A stretch of DNA of 64,000 bases from Microbispora sp. NBC_01189 (GCF_036010665.1 NZ_CP108581.1:503501-567500); one strand, 5' to 3'. Counted from the stretch's first letter, positions 17,768-26,504 are shown. Program-made: numbers and translations. The notes: a model not told the origin generated them from the letters alone.

Positions 17768-18394
17768 ATGACCCTCGGTGAGCCGCCGGCGCCTCCCGCC
17801 GCCTTCCGGCGCGCGCTGGAGACGCTGCGCCCCGCCGGGGTCCGGCCGGAGATCGAGCTGGAGGACATCCCGGCGCCCCAGCGGCTCGCGCCGTACTCCG
17901 GGGCCGTCGGGGCCTCCGTCTACCGCGACGACGACGAACTCGCCGTCGGCCGCCTGATCCTGTTGTTCGACCCCGAGGGCCAGCGCGGCTGGGAGGGGCA
18001 GTTCCGCTTGGTCGCCTACGTACGCGCCGACGTGGAGCCCGAGATGACCACGGACCCGCTGCTCGGGCCGGTGGCCTGGAGCTGGCTCACCGAGGCGCTC
18101 GACGCGCACGGCGCGCGGTACGCGGCGGTCGGCGGCACGGTCACCCGGGCGGTCTCGGAGGGGTTCGGCGGCAAGGCGGACGACCCCGTCACCACCGAGA
18201 TCGAGCTGCGGGCCTCGTGGTCGCCGCTCGACGAGGACATGTCGCCCCACGCTGCCGCATGGTGCGATCTGATGTGCCTGGCGGCGGGCATCCCCCCGTT
18301 GCCCCCCGACGTCGCGACGCTGCACCCGCGTCCCGCCCGCCGAGAAGAACCACGCCGAGAAGACCCCCGCAGAGATGACCCGAAGGTCCCGTAG
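17768..18394 (+). CDS. DUF3000 protein
   Basis: Protein of 208 residues of the actinobacterial DUF3000 family: AFRRALETLRPAGVRPEIELEDIPAPQRLAPYSGAV, LILLFDPEGQRGWEGQFRLVAYVRADVEPEM, DPLLGPVAWSWLTEAL and ASWSPLDEDMSPHAAAWCDLMCLAAGIPP. The tail is charged and repetitive (REEPRREDPRRDDP). No function is known, but it usually stands before an RNase D-like gene, as here, with three bases between. ATG at 17768 is preferred because a TACTCT box six bases ahead suggests leaderless translation; the ATG at 17708 would add 20 residues. Confidence 0.85.
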   Translation: MTLGEPPAPPAAFRRALETLRPAGVRPEIELEDIPAPQRLAPYSGAVGASVYRDDDELAVGRLILLFDPEGQRGWEGQFRLVAYVRADVEPEMTTDPLLGPVAWSWLTEALDAHGARYAAVGGTVTRAVSEGFGGKADDPVTTEIELRASWSPLDEDMSPHAAAWCDLMCLAAGIPPLPPDVATLHPRPARREEPRREDPRRDDPKVP

Positions 18395-18397
18395 CCA

Positions 18398-19621
18398 GTG
18401 TCAGAACCCGTAATCCAGCCGCTGTTGGAACCGCGCGAGGGAATCCCGGCCGTCATCGAGGACCCCGCCGCGCTGAGGGCCGCCGTGGAGGCCTTCGCGC
18501 GGGGCACGGGACCCGTGGCCGTCGACGCCGAACGCGCCTCCGGCTACCGCTACAGCGGCCGCGCCTACCTGGTGCAGCTGCGCCGGGCCGGCGCGGGCAG
18601 CGCGTTGATCGACCCCGTCGCCTGCCCCGACCTGTCGGCGCTGGACGAGGCGCTGCGGGAGGCCGAGATCGTGCTGCACGCCGCGAACCAGGACCTGCCC
18701 TGCCTCGCTGAGCTGGGCTTCCGGCCGCGGCGGCTGTTCGACACCGAGCTGGCCGGACGGCTGCTCGGCTACGAGCGGGTGGGCCTCGGCACCATGGTCG
18801 AGCTGGTCCTCGGGCTTCGGCTGGAGAAGGGGCACTCGGCCGCGGACTGGTCGACCCGCCCGCTGCCGGAGGACTGGCTGCGGTACGCCGCGCTCGACGT
18901 GGAGGTGCTGGTCGAACTGCGCGACTTCCTGCACGACGAGCTGACCGGGACGGGCAAGCTGGAGTGGGCGCTGGAGGAGTTCGACACGATCCTCGCCGCC
19001 CCCGCCCATCCGCCGCGCACCGATCCGTGGCGGCGCACCTCCGGCATCCACCGGGTCCGCTCGCTGCGCGGGCTCGCCGTGGTGCGGGAGCTGTGGACGC
19101 TGCGCGACGAGATCGCGCGGGAGGCCGACCTCGCCCCGGGCCGGGTGCTGCCCGACTCGGCGATCGTGCAGGCCGCGCTCGACCAGCCGCGGACGACCAA
19201 GTCGCTCACCGAGATCACGCCCTTCGTCGGGCGCAGCGCCCGGCGCCACCTGAACGACTGGCTCGCCGCGGTGAACCGGGCCCGCACGATGCCCGAGCCG
19301 GCGCTGCCGCAGCCCGTGGGGCCCGGGGACGGCCCTCCCCCGGCCAACCGCTGGGCCGACCGCGACCCCGCCGCGGCCAAGCGGCTCGCGGCGGCGCGGG
19401 CCGTCGTCGCCGCGCTGGCCGACGAGCACCGCATGCCGACAGAGAACCTGCTCCAGCCCGACGCCGTACGCCGCCTCACGTGGGAGCCGCCCGCTCCGGT
19501 CACGGAGGAGTCGGTGGCCGAGCGGCTGCGCGCGCTGGGCGCCCGGGAGTGGCAGATCGGCCTGACCGTCCACCCGCTGACCAAGGCGCTCGAACGACTG
19601 GAGATCAAGGGCGAGGTCTGA
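18398..19621 (+). CDS. RNase D-like DEDDy 3'-5' exonuclease with HRDC domain
   Basis: Protein of 407 residues. All exonuclease motifs are present: Exo I VAVDAERASGYRYSGRAYLVQL (Asp43, Glu45), Exo II HAANQDLPCL (Asp99) and Exo III YAALDVEVL (Tyr163, Asp167), the DEDDy pattern for two-metal hydrolysis of RNA 3' ends. An HRDC domain follows (about 215-290: LRGLAVVRELWTLRDEIAREADLAPGRVLPDSAIVQAA). A C-terminal extension of about 100 residues is typical of actinobacterial members. GTG start at 18398 directly follows DUF3000, and the two are almost certainly cotranscribed. Confidence 0.9.
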   Translation: MSEPVIQPLLEPREGIPAVIEDPAALRAAVEAFARGTGPVAVDAERASGYRYSGRAYLVQLRRAGAGSALIDPVACPDLSALDEALREAEIVLHAANQDLPCLAELGFRPRRLFDTELAGRLLGYERVGLGTMVELVLGLRLEKGHSAADWSTRPLPEDWLRYAALDVEVLVELRDFLHDELTGTGKLEWALEEFDTILAAPAHPPRTDPWRRTSGIHRVRSLRGLAVVRELWTLRDEIAREADLAPGRVLPDSAIVQAALDQPRTTKSLTEITPFVGRSARRHLNDWLAAVNRARTMPEPALPQPVGPGDGPPPANRWADRDPAAAKRLAAARAVVAALADEHRMPTENLLQPDAVRRLTWEPPAPVTEESVAERLRALGAREWQIGLTVHPLTKALERLEIKGEV

Positions 19622-19695
19622 CGGACGCCACCTGCGGAATCCGCCTCCCGGCGGGGCTCGCCGGCGCGGCGGGCCCCGCTGATCCCCTTTTGGGT

Positions 19696-19707
19696 TACTC
19701 GCGAGTA
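19696..19707. promoter_or_regulatory. Palindromic operator candidate in front of fadA
   Basis: TACTCGCGAGTA is a perfect 12-base palindrome 41 bases upstream of the fadA GTG start, in a short AT-richer window. Its size and symmetry fit a TetR-family repressor site, a usual regulator of beta-oxidation genes in actinobacteria. No regulator gene is adjacent. Confidence 0.5.
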
Positions 19708-19748
19708 GCATGGGACTCCGGCAGCTACCGACAAGTAGGAGCGAACCC

Positions 19749-20933
19749 GTGCCTGCGTCCCGTGAAGTCGTCTTCGTCGACGGCGTTCGGACGCCTTTCG
19801 GCAAGGCGGGCCCGAAGGGCCTGTACGCCGAGACGCGTGCCGACGACCTGGTAGTCCGCGTCATCCGCGAGCTGATGCGGCGCAACCCCGGCCTCCCCCC
19901 GGAGCGGGTGGACGAGGTCGCCATCGCGGCCACCACCCAGATCGGCGACCAGGGCCTGACCATCGGCAGGTCCGCGGCGGTGCTCGCCGGGCTGCCGAAG
20001 TCGGTCCCCGGCTACGCCGTCGACCGCATGTGCGCCGGTGCGATGACCGCCGTGACCACGGTCGCGGGCGGCATCTCCTTCGGCGCGTACGACGTGGCCA
20101 TCGCGGGCGGCGTCGAGCACATGGGCCGCCATCCCATGGGCGAGGGCGTCGACCCCAACCCCCGGTTCCTGTCCGAGCGGCTGGTCGACGGATCGGCGCT
20201 GGTCATGGGCATGACCGCGGAGAACCTGCACGACCGCTATCCGTCGATCGGCAAGGAGCGCGCCGACGCCTTCGCCGTCGCCTCCCAGGAGAAGGTCGCC
20301 AAGGCGTACGCCGACGGCTGGATCCAGCGCGACCTGGTGCCGGTGGCCACCCGCAGGGCCGCCGAGGGCTGGGGGCTCGCCACGGTGGACGAGGGACCGC
20401 GCCCCGGCACCACACTGGAGGGCATCCGCGGCCTGAAGACGCCCTTCCGCTCGCATGGGAAGGTCACCGCGGGCAACTCCTCCGGTCTCAACGACGGCGC
20501 GACCGGCTGCGTCGTGGCCGCCCAGGAGGTGGCCGAGGAGCTGGGCCTGACCCCGCGCATGCGCCTCGTGTCGTACGCCTTCGCCGGCGTCGACCCCGAG
20601 GTGATGGGCGTCGGGCCGATCCCCTCCACGGAGCGCGCGCTGCGCCTGGCCGGGCTGTCCATCGACGACATCGGGCTGTTCGAGATCAACGAGGCGTTCG
20701 CCGTGCAGGTGCTGGCCTTCCTGGAGCACTTCGGCATCGCCGACGACGACCCGCGGGTCAACCCGTACGGCGGCGCGATCGCGTTCGGCCACCCGCTCGC
20801 GTCGTCGGGCGTGCGGCTGATGATCCAGCTCTCGCGCGAGTTCGCCGAGCGTCCCGACGTCCGGTACGGGATCACCACGATGTGCGTCGGCATGGGCATG
20901 GGCGGCACGGTCATCTGGGAGAACCTCGCATGA
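19749..20933 (+). CDS. fadA: Acetyl-CoA acyltransferase (3-ketoacyl-CoA thiolase)
   Basis: Thiolase of 394 residues that cleaves 3-ketoacyl-CoA in fatty-acid beta-oxidation. The nucleophile cysteine lies in VDRMCAGAMTAVTTVAGGI, the central NEAFAVQVLAF and GGAIAFGHPLASSG supply the catalytic histidine, and TTMCVGMGMGGTVIWEN holds the second cysteine. Start is GTG at 19749, with AGGAG seven bases ahead; the 13-codon longer version lacks this. Its stop overlaps the fadB start (ATGA), as in most fadAB operons. Confidence 0.93.
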   Translation: MPASREVVFVDGVRTPFGKAGPKGLYAETRADDLVVRVIRELMRRNPGLPPERVDEVAIAATTQIGDQGLTIGRSAAVLAGLPKSVPGYAVDRMCAGAMTAVTTVAGGISFGAYDVAIAGGVEHMGRHPMGEGVDPNPRFLSERLVDGSALVMGMTAENLHDRYPSIGKERADAFAVASQEKVAKAYADGWIQRDLVPVATRRAAEGWGLATVDEGPRPGTTLEGIRGLKTPFRSHGKVTAGNSSGLNDGATGCVVAAQEVAEELGLTPRMRLVSYAFAGVDPEVMGVGPIPSTERALRLAGLSIDDIGLFEINEAFAVQVLAFLEHFGIADDDPRVNPYGGAIAFGHPLASSGVRLMIQLSREFAERPDVRYGITTMCVGMGMGGTVIWENLA

Positions 20934-23101
20934 GCACGATCGAGAACTGGAAGGCCCTCCTGGAGGGCAGGAACGCCGACGAGGTCGTGACCAAGGCGCT
21001 CGTGCGCGACGTCGAGCTTCCGTACGGCGCGGGCACGATGGCGCTGGTCACCCTCGACAACGGGCACGACCACACCAAGCCGAACACCTTCGGCCCGCAC
21101 GGCCTGCTCGCCCTGGACGGCGCGCTCGACGCCATCGCCGCGCGCACCGACGTCGCGGCGGTCGGCCTCGTGGGCAAGCCGTTCATCTTCGCGGTCGGCG
21201 CCGACCTCAAGGGCGCGGCGGAGGTCTCCTCCCGGGAGGAGGCCGTCGCGATCGGGGCGCTCGGCCACCACGTGTTCCGCCGCTTGGGCGAGCTGGGCGT
21301 GCCGTCGTTCGCGTTCGTCAACGGCGCGGCGATGGGCGGCGGGCTGGAGATCGCCCTGCACTGCGCCTATCGCACCGTGTCGTCGGGGGTTCCGGCGATC
21401 GCGCTGCCGGAGTGCTTCCTCGGCCTGGTGCCCGGATGGGGCGGCACCCAGCTCCTCCCCCGGCTGATCGGCCCGGAGAAGGCGCTCAAGCTGATCATCG
21501 AGAACCCGCTGTCGCAGAACCGCATGATCAAGGGCCCCGACGCGTACGCCCTCGGGATCGCCGACGCGATGTTCGAGCCCGCCGACTTCCTGGAGGAGTC
21601 GCTGCGATGGGCGGCCCAGGTGCTGCGCGGCGAGGTGACCGTGGAGCGCCCCGACCATACCGCCGGCGACTGGGCGCCGGTGATCGACCAGGCCAGGACC
21701 CTCGTCGATCTCAAGCTGCGGGGTGCCTCCCCCGCGCCGTACCGGGCGCTCGACCTGGTCGCCCTGGCCCGCACGGCGTCGCGCGACGAGGGGTTCGCCG
21801 CCGAGGACGAGGCCCTCGCCGACCTGCTCATGAGCGACGAACTCCGCGCCGGGCTGTACGCCTTCGACCTGGTGCAGCGGCGGGCCAAGCGCCCGGCCGG
21901 CGCGCCCGACAGGTCGCTCGCCCGCCCGGTGACCAAGGTCGGCGTGGTCGGCGCCGGGCTGATGGCCTCGCAGCTCGCGCTGCTGTTCGCCCGCCGCCTG
22001 GAGGTCCCGGTCGTGCTGACCGACCTGGACCAGGCCCGCCTCGACAAGGGCGTCGGGTACGTCCACGGCGAGGTGGACAAACTGCTGGCCAAGGGCCGGG
22101 TCTCCGCCGACCGGGCCAACCGGCTCAAGGGCCTGGTGACCGGGTCGCTGACCAAGGACGCCTTCGCCGACGCCGACTTCGTCATCGAGGCGGTGTTCGA
22201 GGATCTCGCCGTGAAGCAGAAGGTGTTCGCCGAGGTGGAGGAGGTCGTCTCGGAGAGCTGCGTGCTCGCGACCAACACCTCCTCGCTGTCCATCACCGCC
22301 ATGGCGGCGAATCTGCGCCATCCCGAACGGGTGGTCGGCTTCCACTTCTTCAACCCGGTCGCCGTGCTGCCGCTGCTGGAGATCGTCCGGGGCGCCTCCA
22401 CCGACGACGCGACGCTCGCGACGGCCTTCGCGGTCGGCAAGGCGCTGAAAAAGTCGTGCGTGCTGGTCAAGGACGCGCCCGCGTTCGTCGTCAACCGGCT
22501 GCTGACCCGATTCATGGGCGAGGTCACGGCGGCGGCCGACGAGGGCACCCCGCTTGAGGTCGCCGACCACGCGCTCGACTCGCTCGGCCTGCCGATGACG
22601 CCGTTCACCCTGCTCCAGCTCGTCGGCCCGGCCGTCGCGCTGCACGTGGCCGAGACCATGCACGGGGCGTTCCCGGACCGCTTCGGCGTGTCGGAGAACC
22701 TCGCCAAGCTGGTCGCGGCCGGCAAGCCGGGCCTCTACGGCCCCGACTTCCAGATCGACCCGGAGGTGCGGGCGCTGTTCGAGGGCGGCACGTCCCCCTC
22801 GACCACGGCCCCCTCGACCGCGGCCCCCTCGACCACGGACGACGTGCGGCTGCGCGCGCTGCGGGCCCTCGCCCAGGAGATCAGGCTGATGCTCGACGAG
22901 GGCGTGGTCGCCGCGCCGCATGACATCGACCTGTGCATGCTCCTCGGCGCCGGCTGGCCGTTCCACACCGGCGGGATCACGCCGTACCTGGACCGTACGG
23001 GCATCTCCGAGGAGGTCACCGGCTCCCGCTTCCTGGAGCCCGGCGTCGCCTCAGTGCCAACCCGGCGTCGCCTCAGTGCCAAAGTGACCGGGCCGGCCTG
23101 A
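20930..23101 (+). CDS. fadB: Fatty-acid oxidation complex alpha subunit (enoyl-CoA hydratase / 3-hydroxyacyl-CoA dehydrogenase)
   Basis: Bifunctional protein of 723 residues. The crotonase half has the oxyanion-hole segment FVNGAAMGGGLEIALHCAY and PECFLGLVPGWGGTQLLPRLIG. The dehydrogenase half has the NAD motif VGVVGAGLMASQLALLFARR, HFFNPVAVLPLLEIVRG with the catalytic His, and two C-terminal dehydrogenase domains. Between these is a Ser-Thr-Pro-Ala linker encoded by a 15-base repeat (22796-22838). The C-terminus RFLEPGVASVP is followed by TRRRLSAKVTGPA, an extension created by a 22-base tandem duplication (23039-23082). Confidence 0.93.
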   Translation: MSTIENWKALLEGRNADEVVTKALVRDVELPYGAGTMALVTLDNGHDHTKPNTFGPHGLLALDGALDAIAARTDVAAVGLVGKPFIFAVGADLKGAAEVSSREEAVAIGALGHHVFRRLGELGVPSFAFVNGAAMGGGLEIALHCAYRTVSSGVPAIALPECFLGLVPGWGGTQLLPRLIGPEKALKLIIENPLSQNRMIKGPDAYALGIADAMFEPADFLEESLRWAAQVLRGEVTVERPDHTAGDWAPVIDQARTLVDLKLRGASPAPYRALDLVALARTASRDEGFAAEDEALADLLMSDELRAGLYAFDLVQRRAKRPAGAPDRSLARPVTKVGVVGAGLMASQLALLFARRLEVPVVLTDLDQARLDKGVGYVHGEVDKLLAKGRVSADRANRLKGLVTGSLTKDAFADADFVIEAVFEDLAVKQKVFAEVEEVVSESCVLATNTSSLSITAMAANLRHPERVVGFHFFNPVAVLPLLEIVRGASTDDATLATAFAVGKALKKSCVLVKDAPAFVVNRLLTRFMGEVTAAADEGTPLEVADHALDSLGLPMTPFTLLQLVGPAVALHVAETMHGAFPDRFGVSENLAKLVAAGKPGLYGPDFQIDPEVRALFEGGTSPSTTAPSTAAPSTTDDVRLRALRALAQEIRLMLDEGVVAAPHDIDLCMLLGAGWPFHTGGITPYLDRTGISEEVTGSRFLEPGVASVPTRRRLSAKVTGPA
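22796..22838 (+). repeat. 15-base tandem repeat encoding a Ser-Thr-Ala-Pro linker in FadB
   Basis: The unit CCCTCGACCACGGCC occurs almost three times in frame (one base differs in the middle copy), giving a STTAPSTAAPSTT linker inside the C-terminal half of the dehydrogenase part. Confidence 0.8.
23039..23082 (+). repeat. 22-base tandem duplication at the 3' end of fadB
   Basis: Two perfect adjacent copies of a 22-mer starting CCCGGCGTCGCC and ending CAGTGCCAA. Because 22 is not a multiple of three, the second copy is read in a different phase. Removing one copy restores CCA AAG TGA, ending the protein at GVASVPK. Confidence 0.9.
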
Positions 23102-23119
23102 CCCTGCCGGCCTTCGCCT

Positions 23120-25501
23120 CTACACGCGTCGCCGGGGGGTGCGGGGGTTGCGGTAGGTGAAGGCCCAGCGGTCGTCGCCGATCTTGCGGCGGGTGTAGCG
23201 GGTGGGGTGGCGGTAGCGGTCGCGGTTGTGGAACTGGCAGGCCGGCCCGAGCAGCTTCAGGTCGGTCGGCCCGCCGCTGCACCAGTCCTCGGCGTGATCG
23301 ATCTGGCACAGGGTGGCGGGCAGGGGGCAGCCGTCGACCCAGCAGGTGGCGTACCGGGCGAAGACGGCCCGGCGCTGGGCGGGGGTGGCCAGGCGGACCT
23401 TGCGGCCCATGTCCAGGACCTGCCCGGCGGCGTTCATGACGATCCGGACCAGGGTGCTGGTGCGGGCCAGCCGATGCACGTTCACAACGGGCAGCAGATG
23501 CCCGGTCGCCAGGATCAGCCCCGGCAACCCCCGCAACCACACCCCCGGCGGCACATTGCCCCCCACCCCCGGCCAGGCTTCATCTCCCGGCCGGGGTTCA
23601 CCTCCCCGCCAGGCACCGCCTCCCGGCGGGGAGTCGCCGCCGTGTCCCGCACCCGGCGGAGCGTCGGCTCCCATCGCCGGCCAGGCGTCAGCTTCCGGCG
23701 AGGGGTCTTCTCCCGGCCGGGTGTCACCTCCCGGCGCTGGGGGTCTTGGCATGTCGGGCACGTAGGGATCGTCGGACCCGGCAGCGGTGGCGGCAGGGCG
23801 GCTTGGAGCGGCGCACTCCCCGTCGGAAGCAGGAGCCTCCGTGGCAGGGTTCTCGCCGACGAAGCCGGTGGCCCGGTGCTCATCGCCGCCCATCGGCGCA
23901 TCGCTCCCGAACCGCTCACCATCACATTTCGCCGTGTCGCTCTCGCGGTGCGCGCTCTCACCCACCGGCCCATCTTCGGCCCGGGGTTCGCCGCCGGGAG
24001 CGGCCGGAGAGTGGAAAGTGTCCAGGTGCTCGCCTTGAGGGACGGGCGTGTCGCTGGTGAAGTGCTCGCTGCCGGGATCGCTCGCGGTGGTGTCCGGGTT
24101 GGTGGGGCGATCACTGTCGCCCGAGAGCTCCGCGCCGGACGGCTGGTCGTCTGTGGTGCCGACCCCTGCGAGGTCGGCGTCTGTGGTGGGGTCGTCCGTG
24201 GTGGGGTCGTCCGTGGGGCCGGTGCCTGGGGGATCGTCGGGGAGGGATTCGGCGTTGACCAGCACCAGAAGCTCAGTCACGATCTTGTTCTCCAAGAACG
24301 CGATCAACGCATCCGCGTTCCGCACACTCAACGTGCGGTCATCACCCTCCGCCTTCGGCCTGGCGTAGACGTCCAGCAGGTGCTGCAACCGCGCGGCCGC
24401 CTCCACCGGCAGGTAGAACTCCCCCTCCAGCCCACCGCCCCTCCGCCGGCGCACCCGGAAGAACCGGCGATCGAAATCCGCCTGCTCGTCCTTCTCATGC
24501 CCGTCAGGGTCCAGCACCGCGCGTAGGTACCGCCCCGCCTTGGCCACCTCCGCCGCACCCGCCGAGTTCGCCCACTCCAGCAAAATCCGCTCGGCCGTCG
24601 CCGCCTGCTCATCGGTCAGCCCCGCGGTGGCCGTGCAGATCGCCTCCACGACCCCCTCCGCCAGACCACCCTCCGCGAACAGGCGACGCACCTCCGGCAG
24701 CCGATCCAACTCCACGCTCATCGTCAACAGGCGGCCCGCCCCCGTAGGGGTCATCCCCCCGGCAGAGCGCAACCACAACCTGGTGGAGGCGTGCCCGTGA
24801 CTCTTCGCCTCCCCGGCCCGGTGAACCCGGCCGACCCGGGCGGCCAACGCCGACGTGATCCGATCACGGACCGCAAGCAACTCCTCCGCCTCGGCCAGAC
24901 ACACACCCGCGTCCTCAGGCACCGGCACCAACGCCACCACCCGAGCCGCCTCACCAACAGCCACCACCCACGACGACGACCCCACGCCACAAGCACCAGA
25001 CGCACCGCAGAAGGACCCACCAGGCGCACCGCAAGGTGCGCTACCGGCATCCCGATCCCGGCCAACTCCCGGGTCGCGGCCCGCATCGCCTTGGCCGGCG
25101 CCCGCGGCACCGTCCGACGCGCCCCCGGAAACCTCATCGGGGAAATCGTTGAAGGCACCTCTTGGAGCGCCGACGGGGGTGCCGCTGTCGGTGGAGGCAC
25201 CGTCAGGAGAAACACCGGCAAAAGAGACACCATTCGCGGTCTCCTCACCGGCGTAACCAGCACGGGGCGCATGGCCACGACGAGTGTCGAATGCACGGGC
25301 AGAGTCAGGCGATTCCGCTGAGGCATCGCACCGGCTCGCATGCTCTCGCGCCCCGGGCTGGACGATCGGCACATATTCACGGGCATGCGCGCCCTCGGAA
25401 GACCAGAGGGGCGAGTTGCCGGTGAGCCGCTCCCACCAGATGCCATCACTATTATCGTTCGAATGAGGCAGGTGTCCGGAATCGGTGTCGAAAAGATCCA
25501 T
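23120..25501 (-). CDS. 13E12-family (DUF222) protein with HNH endonuclease domain
   Basis: Protein of 793 residues. The central part is the DUF222/13E12 helical domain (EAEELLAVRDRITSALAARVGRVHRAG, TRLWLRSAGGMTPTGAGRLL, FYLPVEAAARLQHLLDVYARP). The C-terminus is an HNH nuclease (TCWVDGCPLPATLCQIDHAEDWCSGG, then LLGPACQFHNRDRYRHP). About 250 residues of Pro/Gly/Asp/Thr-rich low-complexity sequence separate the two, and another 200 precede DUF222. Start ATG 25501 has GGAGGTG directly ahead. Members occur in many copies in actinobacteria and are often integration targets of phages. The first 200 codons and the promoter are noticeably AT-richer than the window. Confidence 0.85.
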   Translation of the reverse strand: MDLFDTDSGHLPHSNDNSDGIWWERLTGNSPLWSSEGAHAREYVPIVQPGAREHASRCDASAESPDSARAFDTRRGHAPRAGYAGEETANGVSFAGVSPDGASTDSGTPVGAPRGAFNDFPDEVSGGASDGAAGAGQGDAGRDPGVGRDRDAGSAPCGAPGGSFCGASGACGVGSSSWVVAVGEAARVVALVPVPEDAGVCLAEAEELLAVRDRITSALAARVGRVHRAGEAKSHGHASTRLWLRSAGGMTPTGAGRLLTMSVELDRLPEVRRLFAEGGLAEGVVEAICTATAGLTDEQAATAERILLEWANSAGAAEVAKAGRYLRAVLDPDGHEKDEQADFDRRFFRVRRRRGGGLEGEFYLPVEAAARLQHLLDVYARPKAEGDDRTLSVRNADALIAFLENKIVTELLVLVNAESLPDDPPGTGPTDDPTTDDPTTDADLAGVGTTDDQPSGAELSGDSDRPTNPDTTASDPGSEHFTSDTPVPQGEHLDTFHSPAAPGGEPRAEDGPVGESAHRESDTAKCDGERFGSDAPMGGDEHRATGFVGENPATEAPASDGECAAPSRPAATAAGSDDPYVPDMPRPPAPGGDTRPGEDPSPEADAWPAMGADAPPGAGHGGDSPPGGGAWRGGEPRPGDEAWPGVGGNVPPGVWLRGLPGLILATGHLLPVVNVHRLARTSTLVRIVMNAAGQVLDMGRKVRLATPAQRRAVFARYATCWVDGCPLPATLCQIDHAEDWCSGGPTDLKLLGPACQFHNRDRYRHPTRYTRRKIGDDRWAFTYRNPRTPRRRV

Positions 25502-25829
25502 AGCACCTCCCCAATAGATTCGAAATCTTGTCTGAATCATTCCACACCTGCCAGTCATGAACACCCTCGCGCCGGGATTTGTTGGAGCCACAGGCGGACT
25601 CCTGATTGCCCAAAATGCGACGCATGCCGTATCTGCTCGAACCGCATCTGTTCACGCGAGATGCCATGATCAGTGGACAAACTGGCGGCTCACCTCTCCG
25701 GCCACGGGATTTCCCGTCACCGGACGCGGCGGGTCTGTAAGGCTCCCAGAACGTCACCTCTTATGGCGATATAGCGACCATCCATACTCAGACACAAGAA
25801 GAATCAGACACAAGAAGAAAGGGCGGGCC
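25502..25829. other. Divergent intergenic region, AT-richer than its neighbours
   Basis: About 330 bases without a supported gene between the HNH gene and the DUF6461-like gene. Base composition is distinctly less GC-rich, and stop codons occur in most frames. It should contain both divergent promoters, but I cannot place them surely. A perfect 16-base tandem repeat sits at 25788-25819. Confidence 0.5.
25788..25819 (+). repeat. Perfect 16-base tandem repeat in a gene leader
   Basis: TCAGACACAAGAAGAA occurs at 25788-25803 and again at 25804-25819. The purine-rich end of each copy looks like a weak ribosome site, and the second copy ends ten bases before the chosen TTG start. Confidence 0.85.
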
Positions 25830-26504
25830 TTGTTCACCGACATCGAGGCTCACTATGCGGACCTGGTCAAGTACGACCATCTGGGCGAGCTGTGCATGAC
25901 GTGGTGCCGGGCGGCCTCGGTCGACCGGGTGATCGGCGCTCTCGACGTCGACGTGGTCGAGGTCACCGTGGGCGATCTGCAGACCCTGGTCATCGAGTCG
26001 TACGCGGACCTCGAGGCGGGCCGACTGGGCAGGTTCCTGCTGCTGGCCGAGGAACCGCCCTGGTATCTCACTGTGGAGTACACCGGCGACCGGGCTCACA
26101 CGGCACTTGAGCGGCTCTCCTCCGGCGGCGAGGCCATCTGCCTGACAGGCAGTCAGATGCTCTATCGGGGCAGGTTGTACTACGCCCGCGAGGGCCGCAC
26201 GCGGTGCGTGTTCGACTACGGCGGCGACATCTGGGGTGACACGGCTCCCATCGAGGAGCACCTCGACGGCCTGTTCAACCTGCACGAGAGATACGCCGAC
26301 ATCGACAGAGGTCTCGTGCCGGGGGAGCAACTGCTGGACGACTGGCGCATCCATGCCTTCGTCCTGATAGAGCGGATCACCGGCATCCGTCTGTCGTTGG
26401 AACTGCTGCGGGAGAAGCCGCTCTACCGTTTCTGGGGGTGGGGTGACCCACCCCTCAAGTCAGACGACGGCCCGCAGTCGCCCGCCCCTGGGACCGTGAG
26501 GTGA
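25830..26504 (+). CDS. DUF6461-like protein
   Basis: Protein of 224 residues: MFTDIEAHYADLVKYDHLGELCMTWCRAASVDRVIGAL at the start, PPWYLTVEYTGDRAHTALERLSSGGEAICLTGSQ in the middle and RIHAFVLIERITGIRLSLELL near the end. This resembles the actinobacterial DUF6461 family, of unknown role. TTG at 25830 is chosen, with a GAAAGGG purine run ahead; the open frame extends another 91 codons upstream but that stretch lacks typical codon use. It stands alone next to the 13E12/HNH gene in an accessory-looking patch. Confidence 0.55.
   Translation: MFTDIEAHYADLVKYDHLGELCMTWCRAASVDRVIGALDVDVVEVTVGDLQTLVIESYADLEAGRLGRFLLLAEEPPWYLTVEYTGDRAHTALERLSSGGEAICLTGSQMLYRGRLYYAREGRTRCVFDYGGDIWGDTAPIEEHLDGLFNLHERYADIDRGLVPGEQLLDDWRIHAFVLIERITGIRLSLELLREKPLYRFWGWGDPPLKSDDGPQSPAPGTVR

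Noticed and set aside
22796..22838. Possible CRISPR-like or regulatory repeat
   Set aside because: It is an in-frame coding repeat of 15 bases with no spacers, giving a Ser/Thr/Pro linker.
20237..22966. 909-codon minus-strand frame across fadA and fadB
   Set aside because: Lies entirely opposite two well-supported genes and shows only arginine/histidine-rich shadow sequence.
25557..25829. 91-codon upstream extension of the DUF6461-like protein
   Set aside because: Codon third positions are irregular, the stretch is AT-richer, contains the tandem repeat, and the family-like sequence begins only at the TTG.
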